Source: Artocarpus heterophyllus (lineage: Eukaryota; Streptophyta; Magnoliopsida; Rosales; Moraceae). Taken from it: DNA of 64,000 nt. The notes beneath the pieces were generated by a model. That model saw nothing but the letters and a program-made list of their open reading frames with translations, did not search any database and had not been told where the DNA came from. The position numbers were made by a program, and so were the translations under genes. The stretch covers positions 2,976,001-3,040,000 of the forward strand of contig CM046345.1 of the NCBI GenBank assembly GCA_025403435.1, read 5' to 3'. Of this stretch, positions 56,741 to 64,000 are shown piece after piece (position 1 is the first letter of the stretch; every line of letters begins with the position of its first letter).

Positions 56741-57952
56741 CATATACCTCTCAGATTGACGCCTGATCCTCCCATTACGTCGAAGCCCCTTAAGTTGTTG
56801 TTTGGGTTCATTTGGTTTTTCTACACCGATTGGAGTAGTATCTATCGAAACCCCCAGAGTGACCAAGTCACTCCTCAACTCTTGGAGCACCAGTTTGCTT
56901 CGAAGCTTAAAGTCGTCCATGAAACTTTCCTTAAGGAAAGTTGCATTAATTGAAACTACAACTTTATTTTCCTTTGGGTTATATAAATAACACCCTTTAG
57001 TCCCTTTGGATATCCAATAAACATGCAAACCTCCAAACATGCTTCCAACTTATTCACATCCCTAAACAAGACATAAGCCAGACAAGACATAAGCCAGACA
57101 TCCCCATATGCGAATATGGTTTAAAGAAGTCTACTTCCACATCCACAACTCATGAGGAGTTTTAGAAACAGATTTTGAAGGCACGTTGTTCAAAAGATAA
57201 CATGAAGTTTGTAGTGCATATCCCCAAAAGGACAAGGCAATGATGAATAACTCATCATGGACTTGACCATGTCCAACAAAGTTTCTTCTCTCAACCACGC
57301 CATTCTACTACAAAGTGCCTAGCACAATCAAATAGGATAAAATCTCATTCTCTAATAAGTGTCCCAAGAACTCATTACAAAGGTATTCACCACCTCGATC
57401 AGATCGAAGTGCCTTTATGGGTTTACCAAATTGCTTTTCTACTTCAGTTAGAAACTCTCTGAACTTGTCCTAAGTTTAACTTTTATGGTGCATTAGGTAC
57501 ACATACCTATACCTTGAGTAATCATCAATAAAAGTGACAAAGTACTCATATCCTCCTCGTGCCTGGATGTTTATTGGCCCGTAAACATTACTATACACAA
57601 GTTCCAGCACCCCTTTAGCCCTATTACCCTTAGACCAAAATGGTCTTTTGGTCATTTTACCCTCCAAACAAGATTCACATTATGGTATAGATTCCACCTT
57701 TAAGTGACTTAAAGGGTCATCCTTTACCAACCTTTGAATCCTATTCAGGTTAATATGATCAAGTTGCAAATGCCAAAGATAAGTCTTATTAGAGTGAGAA
57801 GCTTTAAGTCCTTTAGAGTTATTATCATTCATCTCAGCATTAAGCAGTAAGTCCATCTTAGGTTTGATAAAATATAGATTATTATGCATCCATCCAGAAC
57901 AGATAAAAGATTTGTTTTTACGAATCACCACTTTATTATTAAAAGAATCCAA
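56741..57952 (-). pseudogene. Integrase of copia E1, catalytic Asp lost
   Basis: GAG-pre-integrase part (LWHLQLDHINLNRIQRLVKD, then CESCLEGKMTKRPF) at 57620-57790. The core begins ELVYSNVYGPI, where the first catalytic Asp (HSDVC in E2) is Asn at 57588-57590. GYEYFVTFIDDYSRY follows. Downstream: NGVVERRN-like remnant near 57300, KTPHELW, IRIWGCLAYVL. A 16-bp unit is duplicated in tandem at 57066-57081/57082-57097, shifting the frame. The C-terminal region (FLKESFMDDF) leads into RT. Confidence 0.9.
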
Positions 57953-58492
57953 CTAGAAGTCTTTAAATAAACAAGCTATAGAAATTGAATTCCTTTTAAA
58001 TTTAGGAACATAAAAATAATCTTATAAAATTAAATTCCTATAATTATCAAAATACAGATGGATGTCTCCCACTACTTTAGCTAAGACCAAAGATCCATAA
58101 CCCATATGTAGCGTGAAGTGTTCATGCGGCAAACTTCTCGTTTCTTTGAACCCCCAGAGAGAAACACAAACATGATTAGTTGCTCTAAAATCTATGACCC
58201 AAATGTCATTGGATTCCTCAACCCAACAAGTTTCTAAATACAAAAGATCACATCTACCTCCTCGGGAAAGGAAGTCCTTGTAATTCTTCTTTATATGCCT
58301 GACCTTCTGCAGAAGAAGCATTTTAGCTTCTTCGGGTTCTTCTTCTTCTTTTTCTTACCATTAGCAGGAATAGAAGACTTCCTATTCTTGGCCTGTTGCT
58401 TCTTTCCATTCCTAGGGTTGGGATTGGTACCAGACATAGCCGCCAAGTTGGCTTCGCCACCAGCAAGAGCATCCCTGATCAGCAGTTCAAAC
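57953..58492 (-). pseudogene. Protease and end of gag, copia E1
   Basis: Protease: the active site reads D-F-R (58184-58192, VIDFRATNHV) where E2 has D-S-G, so it is inactive. Gag zinc knuckle near 58265-58315: a one-base deletion after CFFC changes the frame, and the last Cys is Tyr (KNYKDF). A lysine-rich stretch and NPNPRNGKK precede. Gag stops at 58492, where a + strand copia LTR begins. Confidence 0.9.
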
Positions 58493-58931
58493 TGTTAGAC
58501 ATGTATGCTCTAAGGAGTAAAAATGTAATATGTTTTGGAGACATTTTTATCAATAAAGAATTTATATACCAAATCTTGTCCTCTTTACATTCATATTTGT
58601 TGAATGTAAGGTAAGCAAACAAAAGTCTAAGACTGTCGGTCTAAACCTTCAAGAATTGGGCATATGATGGATAGATTATGCGGAAGACACGATTCTTAAG
58701 GTGGCGGTCTAAATCATAAGATCTGTAATCGAGAGAATAAAGTTGGGCACTTAATTTATGCAAAGATTGTTATGTTGTCTATATCCCTAATGGGAGATGA
58801 TTTGTCTTGGCCATCGGAGGAGGACTCCACAAATAGAAACATTGGTGCATTGTCATGGCTGATGATACATTGGATCAAGACATAAAGTGAATTGATTTGG
58901 ATTAATAATTCCATCTCGGCAAATCAATTCA
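58493..58931 (+). repeat. Copia LTR fragment E3 (+ strand, LTR start)
   Basis: Begins at the exact LTR terminus TGTTAGACATG inside E1's gag and continues about 440 bp in the sense direction (ctaaggagtaaaaatgtaat, gaatttatataccaaatc, up to caaatcaattcac). It then switches abruptly to the antisense LTR sequence. E3 was therefore an insertion into E1 that was later truncated. Confidence 0.9.
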
Positions 58932-59428
58932 CAATAGGGATATAGACAACATAACAATCTTTACATGAACAAAGTGCCCAACTTTATTTCCTCGATTGCG
59001 GATCTTATGATTTAGACCATCACCTTAAGAATCGTGTCTTCTGCATAATCTGTCCGTCATATGCCCAATTCTTAAAGGTTTAGACCGACAATCTTAGACT
59101 TTTATTTGCTTAACATACATTCAATAAATATAAACGTAAAGAGGACAAGATTTGGTATATAAACAATAAATAAATTCTTTATTGATAAAAATGTCTCCAA
59201 AAACTTATTATATTTTTACTCCTTAGGGCATAATCTGTCCATCATATGCCCAATTCTTAAAGGTTTAGACCGACAGTCTCAGACTTTTGTTTGCTTAACA
59301 TACATTCAACAAATGTGAACGTAAAGAGGACAAGATTTGGTATATAAACAATAAATAAATTCTTTATTGATAAAAATGTCTCCAAAAACTTATTATATTT
59401 TTATTTCTTAGGGCATACATGTTTAACA
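58932..59428 (-). repeat. Copia E2 3' LTR, truncated, with internal duplication
   Basis: Antisense LTR sequence (agggatatagacaacat onwards) ending at the LTR sense start 59428, next to E2's polypurine tract. Only about 300 bp of unique LTR remain, plus a 185-bp tandem duplication (59045-59229 and 59230-59414) bounded by gcata. Confidence 0.9.
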
Positions 59429-59442
59429 ATCTCCCACTTGCA

Positions 59443-61060
59443 CTAAGTGAGTAAATATGACAAATCCCGCATCCCCATAGCTTCCACATGCCTCTTGAAG
59501 ACTCTCCCAGTAAGTGTCTTCATAAATGGATCGGCTAAATTGTCCTCTAATACAATCTTGCACACCATGACATGCCCGCTCTTAACGAAGTCCTTTATCA
59601 CATGATAATTCTGATCAATATGCTTACTCTTCTTGTGAAATCTTGGTTCCTTAGCATTAGCTACTGCCACACTGTTATCACAGTACAGTGATACTGCCTT
59701 ATCTATACTAGGAACTACCTCAAGATCTCCAATGAACTTGCGGAGCCACACTACTTCTTTCGAAGCATTACTAGTTGCCACATACTCGGCCTCTATCGTT
59801 GAATCTAAAGTGCAATCTTGCTTGACACTTCTCCAACTGATGGCACCGCCACCCAGAGTAAACACAAAACCCAAAGTCGATTTCCTAGAATCTAGACAAG
59901 ATTGAAAATATGAGTCAGTATATCCTAGAGGAGTCAAGTCCTCACCCGAATACGCAAGCATATACCCTCGAGTCATTCTCAGGTACTTGAAGTTTAACCG
60001 CAATCCAGTGGTTCGTTCCTAGATTCGCCTGAAATCGACTTACAATCCCGACCGCATAAGAAATATCCGATCGTGTGCAAAGCATGGCATACGTGAGACT
60101 ACCCACTGTTGAAGCATAAGGCACCTTCTTCATGTATTCTCTTTCTTCATCAGACTTTGGAAAGTCTTTCTTAGAAAGAGTAATTCTAGACCTAGATGGC
60201 TGCCCACCTTTCTTGGAATCCTACATTGCAAACCTCTTGAGAATTTTATCTATGTAGCCGGCCTAGGACAAAGCTATCATTTTGTTCTTTCTATCCTGAA
60301 AGATCTAGATACCAAGAACAAAATTAGCCTCACCCAAGTCCTTCATGTCAAACTACTTGGTCAACCATAATTTGACCGATGACAATGCCCCAATGTCATT
60401 GCCAATTAGCAAAATGTCATCTACATGGAGCAGTAAAAAAACTACCTTCCCATCCTTAATGTGTTTGTAAACACATGGCTCATCCACATTTTGTGAGAAC
60501 CCATAAGTGTTGATCACCTAATCAAATCTTATGTTCCAAGGATGAAAAGCCTGCTTAAGTCCAAAAATTGACTTTAGCAGCTTACAAACCTTGCCTTCTT
60601 GACCCTTGACCTTGAACCTGTCTGGTTGTTCTATATAAATGGACTCATCAAGATAGCCATTTAGAAAAGCCGTCTTGACATTCATCTACCAAATCTCATA
60701 GTTGAGAGCGGTAGCTGTGGACAAGAGAATCCGGATTGACTAAAGAATGGCTACAGGTGAAAAGGTTTCCTCATAATCAATTCCTTCCTTTTGCGTATAA
60801 CCCTTAGCTACTAGTCTAACCTTAAAGGTTTCGACCTTTCCATCCACTCCTCTTTTCCTCTTGTAGATCCACTTACACCCTATAGGTTTTACCTCTTCAG
60901 GAAGATCCACAAGTTCCTATACCTGATTAGTTTCCACAGACTTCATCTTTATGTTCATGGCCTCTGTTTAGAGCTTTTAATCAACATACTCCATAGCCTC
61001 TGCATAAGTATAATGATCCTTGTCATGTTCATCCGGTTTAGCCAAGAAGACCTCCCCATT
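59443..61060 (-). pseudogene. RT and RNase H of copia E2
   Basis: RNase H is open for 186 codons (59443-60003): YTDSYFQSCLDSRKSTLGF, ISWRSVKQDC, IEAEYVATSNASKE, LYCDNSVAVA, EDNLADPF. RT: VKTAFLNGYLDESIYIEQPD near 60650, GLKQAFHPW near 60550, catalytic box H-V-D-D at 60416-60427 (Tyr to His; both Asp kept), LGEANFVLGI near 60330, YMKKVPYASTVGSLTYAM near 60110. Several stops in RT (for example near 60330 and 60235) and a gap near 59995 break it. Confidence 0.9.
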
Positions 61061-62265
61061 GAACATATACCTCTCAGGTTGATGCCCGATCCTCCCACTA
61101 TGCCGAAGCCCTTAGGTTGTTGTTCGGGTTCGTTTGTTTTTTCTACACTAATCGAAATAGTTTCATTTGGAACATACGGAGTGATCAGATCACTCCTTAA
61201 CTCCTTAAGCACCACTTTGCTTTAAGGTTTAAAGTCATCCATGTAACTTTCCTCAAGGAAAGTTGCATTAGTTGAAACCATGACATTATTTTCCTTTGGG
61301 TTATAGAAATAACCCCCTTTAGTCCCTTTTGGATATCCTATAAACACGCAAAATTCTGAACATACTTCAAACTTATTCTCATCCTTAAACAGGACATGAG
61401 CCGGACATCCCCATATGCGAATACGGTTTAAGGATGTCTTCCTGCCCGTCCATAACTCGTGAGGAGTTTTAAGGACCAATTTTGAAGGCACATTATTCAA
61501 AAGATAACATGCGGTTTATAGTGCATATCCCCAAAAGGATAAAGGCAATGATGAATAACTCATCAAGGACCTTACCATATCTAATAAAGTCCTATTCCTT
61601 CTCTCCGCTATGCCATTCTGCTGCGGAGTGCCCAGCACAGTCAAATGGGATAAAATTTCATTCTCTAATAAGTGTCCCAAGAACTTATCAGAAAGGTATT
61701 CTCTACCTCGATCAAATCAAAGTGCCTTTATGGGTCCACCTAATTGTTTTTCCACTTCAGCCCAAAACTCCTTGAACTTGTCAAAAGTTTTGCTTTGGTG
61801 GTGCATCAGGTACACATACCCATATCTTGAGTAATCGTCAGTAAAAGTGACGATGTACTCATACCCTCCTCATGCCCGAATGTTCATTGGTCTACAAACA
61901 TCACTATGCACAAGTTCTAGAATCCCTTTTGCCCTATTGCCTTTAGACCCGAATGGTCTTTTAGTCATTATACCCTCCAAACAAGATTCACATTGAGGTA
62001 TAGATTCCACCTTTAAGTGACTTCAAGGTCCATCCCTTACCAACCTTTGAATCCTATTCAGGTTAATATGACCAAGGCACAAATGCCAAAGATAAGTCTT
62101 ATTAGAGTGAGAAGTTTTAAGTCTTTTAGAGTTATTATCATTCATCTCAGCATTGAACAGTAAGTGCATCTTAGGTTTGATAAAATATAGATTATTTTGC
62201 ATCCATCCAAAACAAATAAAATATTTATTTTTACGAATCACCACTTTATTATTAAAAGAAACCAA
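61061..62265 (-). pseudogene. Integrase of copia E2
   Basis: GAG-pre-integrase: LWHLCLGHINLNRIQRLVRD near 62070 and CESCLEGIMTKRPF near 61985. The core keeps the first catalytic Asp (LVHSDVCRPMNI, near 61910), then YIVTFTDDYSRYGYVYLMHH near 61830. The third catalytic region lies near 61600 with frame breaks. C-terminal: KTPHELWTGRKTSLNRIRIW, FIGYPKGTKGGYFYNPKE (61320-61450), EESYMDDF. Stops lie at 61222 and in the middle. Confidence 0.88.
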
Positions 62266-63390
62266 ATAGGAGTCCTTAAATAAACAAGTTATAGAAATTA
62301 AATTCCTTTTAAATTTAGGAACATAAAAATCAATCTCGCAAAATTAAATTCCTATAATTATCAAAATAAAGATGGATGTCACTCACTGCTTCCGCTAAGA
62401 CCAAGGATCCATTGCCAATCCGAAGCGTGAAGTCTTCATGTAGCAAACTTCTCGTTTCTTTGAACCCCTACAGAGAAAAACAAACATGATTAGTTGCACC
62501 AGAATCTATGACCCAAATGTCGCTAGATTCCTCAACCAAACAAGTTTCTAAATATAGAAGATCACACCTACCTCCTTTGGAAAGGAAGTCCTTGCAATGC
62601 TTCTTTATGTGCCCGACCTTCCCGCAGAAGAAGCACTTAAGCTTCTTCGGGTTCTTCTTCTTCTTCTTGTTGCTCTTGTTGTTAGCAAGAACAGAAGACT
62701 TCCCATTTTTGGCCCATTGCTTCTTTCCATTCCCAGAGTTGGGATTGGAACCAGAAATAGCTACCATATTGGCCTCTTCACCCATAGGAGACTCCCTGAT
62801 CAGCAGTTTGAACTCATGTAACTGTTTCATTAATAATATTAAGGTCATATCCCGTCTATTGCTTAAATTAAAAGTAGCTCTAAATGGAATAAATTCCTTT
62901 CACATAGTCTCAAAGACCACAATCATCTAAATTTCAGCATCAATGTCGGCTCTATTGGTTTGAGCCTCAATGAGGTAACCCATGACCAACATCATGTGCT
63001 CCTTTATAGATGTCCCCGGCCTCTGCTTATAGTTAAGAAGTTTCCAAAGCCCCCATTGCCGCTTTGTTATGGCCTAGCCTCCAAACATGCCTTCAAGATT
63101 ATCCAAGATCTGCTTTGCAGTCTCATAATCTTCATGTTGAACCTACAGCACGTTATTCATGCTGGTCATAACATAGCAGCGGGCCTGATCGTTTGCATCT
63201 TTCCAGCAATCATACGCTTGGAATTGCTCATTAGTGGAGTCTCCTATGGGCTCGGGAGGACAAGGGGTTGTCAACACAAATTTTAGTTTCTCAAAGGAGA
63301 GGACGATATCTAGGTTTCGTTTCCAATCATTACAATTTTCTCTATTAATTTGTTTTTGTCAAGTATCAAAGATAAAGCGTTTTTAGATAT
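62266..63390 (-). pseudogene. gag: Gag and protease of copia E2
   Basis: Gag starts SKNALSLILDKNKL at about 63390, but the start codon is ATA (63388-63390) where E4 has ATG. Then NDWKRNLDIVLSFEKLKF near 63300-63330 (after a frame change), WKLLNYKQRPG near 63040 and a Lys/Asn-rich stretch. An intact CCHC knuckle (C-F-F-C-x4-H-x4-C) lies near 62590-62640. Protease: D-S-G intact at 62498-62506 (WVIDSGATNHVCFSL), then GNGSLVLAEAV near 62410 and a stop near 62337. Stops at about 63075 and 62927 split gag. Confidence 0.9.
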
Positions 63391-64000
63391 TTTTAATCTA
63401 CAATAAAGAATCATATACCAAACAAAAGTAAACATATCATAATAATTTAGTAAGATAACACAATCATGTAAAAACATACAAATGTATTTATGTGTGAAAA
63501 CCTTGAAAATATCACAACCATACAACAATAATTCCCAACTCAAAATTCAACAAGCTCCTAGGGGAGTCATGCCAAATTCAATTAGGAACACAGATCCCCT
63601 CCTGATTAATATATGTCATCTAGGACCCATATGATCCAGCATATATTAATAATTATTTCTTTGGCCATTAATTTTATTAACAGAGCTCCTAGGGGAGATT
63701 AATAATAAAATTAACATAAGTGTATAACCATCATTTTAATATTTTATCCATGATTTATAATCACCACCTAGGGGTGTGCAACATAAGTTATGTTAAAATA
63801 CCTTATCCTCTTAGAGATCCAATCTGGTACAAGATAGAAATCCCTTCCTAGGGGTCGGGACCACCATTTTCTTCCTATGGACCAACAATGGAGGCCTTAG
63901 GTCCTCTCTTCGAAAACCTACTCCCACTCAATCTTTTGAAATCAAGGCTTTATTTTAAGAGTCATGCATGAACAATTTTAATAGGAGCGGCACTCCCTAT
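63391..64000 (-). other. 5' leader of copia E2
   Basis: Untranslated leader between LTR and gag, running to the window end. It contains four similar stem-like elements with cctaggggag / cctagggg (63557, 63690, 63768, 63852). Homologous to E4's leader at 52772-53164 in inverse orientation. No gene. Confidence 0.75.

Larger units (their letters stand above)
53281..58492 (-). mobile_element. Ty1/copia element E1 (5' part missing)
   Basis: On the - strand: 3' LTR (about 53281-55305), then going right RNase H, RT, integrase, protease and the gag zinc knuckle. The order gag-PR-IN-RT-RH defines Ty1/copia. The rest of gag, leader and 5' LTR are absent because another copia LTR (E3, + strand) begins at 58493. 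Several catalytic sites are destroyed. Confidence 0.92.
58932..64000 (-). mobile_element. Ty1/copia element E2 (5' end outside window)
   Basis: On the - strand: truncated 3' LTR, polypurine tract (gtgggagat at 59429-59438), RNase H, RT, integrase, protease, gag and leader, which runs past the window edge. Better preserved than E1: the protease DSG, zinc knuckle and integrase HSDVC are intact, but stops, a changed RT box and a lost start codon remain. Confidence 0.93.

Noticed and set aside
1..64000. tRNA, rRNA or host gene
   Set aside because: No cloverleaf-like set of arms, rRNA core sequence or conserved non-TE protein was recognised; the only tRNA-like signals are retrotransposon primer binding sites.

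Overview
This window is plant nuclear DNA made almost entirely of transposable elements; I found no convincing host gene, tRNA or rRNA. Chromodomain Ty3/gypsy elements, Ty1/copia elements with long LTRs, and CACTA (En/Spm) DNA transposons with TNP2 and Transposase_24-type genes point to an angiosperm, in a TE-rich intergenic or heterochromatic block. The species cannot be named from the sequence. I use working names: gypsy family A (copy A, + strand; copy C, - strand), gypsy family B (copies B1 and B2, - strand; a fragment Bf, + strand), copia family E (E0, E1, E2 on -, E3 and E4 on +), and CACTA elements D1 and D2 (- strand).

Layout. 1-8354: element A, starting inside its 5' LTR, with gag, protease, RT-RNase H, integrase-chromodomain and a full 3' LTR. 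It sits in the RT region of B1 (8355-13496, protease, gag and 5' LTR), which itself sits in copia LTR E0 (13497-15148): three nested insertions. 15150-18094: no gene, but a 578-bp tandem duplication with a perfect 20-bp inverted repeat at its junction. 18095-37547: CACTA element D1, with a CACTA terminus and subterminal palindromes on the left, a Transposase_24/Ulp1-like gene, a second palindrome array and a lightly damaged TNP2 gene. It is interrupted by the complete gypsy element B2 (18852-29688). 37548-37859: LTR fragment Bf, flush against truncated element C (37860-46356). 46357-52771: decayed CACTA transposase D2, with a 2.8-kb stretch of unknown origin inside. 52772-53280: copia leader and gag start in + orientation (E4). 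53281-58492: decayed copia E1. 58493-59428: two copia LTR fragments head to head, forming a long inverted repeat. 59429-64000: copia E2, reaching into its 5' leader at the window edge.

How it works together: each element once encoded its own mobility functions, but every coding region here carries stops, frameshifts or lost catalytic residues, so none looks autonomous. The points most worth a second look are (i) a short near-palindrome, TTCGGCAGGCCGAA, repeated in small arrays inside the LTRs of three separate retrotransposon families, with copy number differing even between the two LTRs of one element; and (ii) the CACTA palindrome array at 33016-33670, in which two kinds of hairpin alternate and several base changes in one arm are matched in the other.
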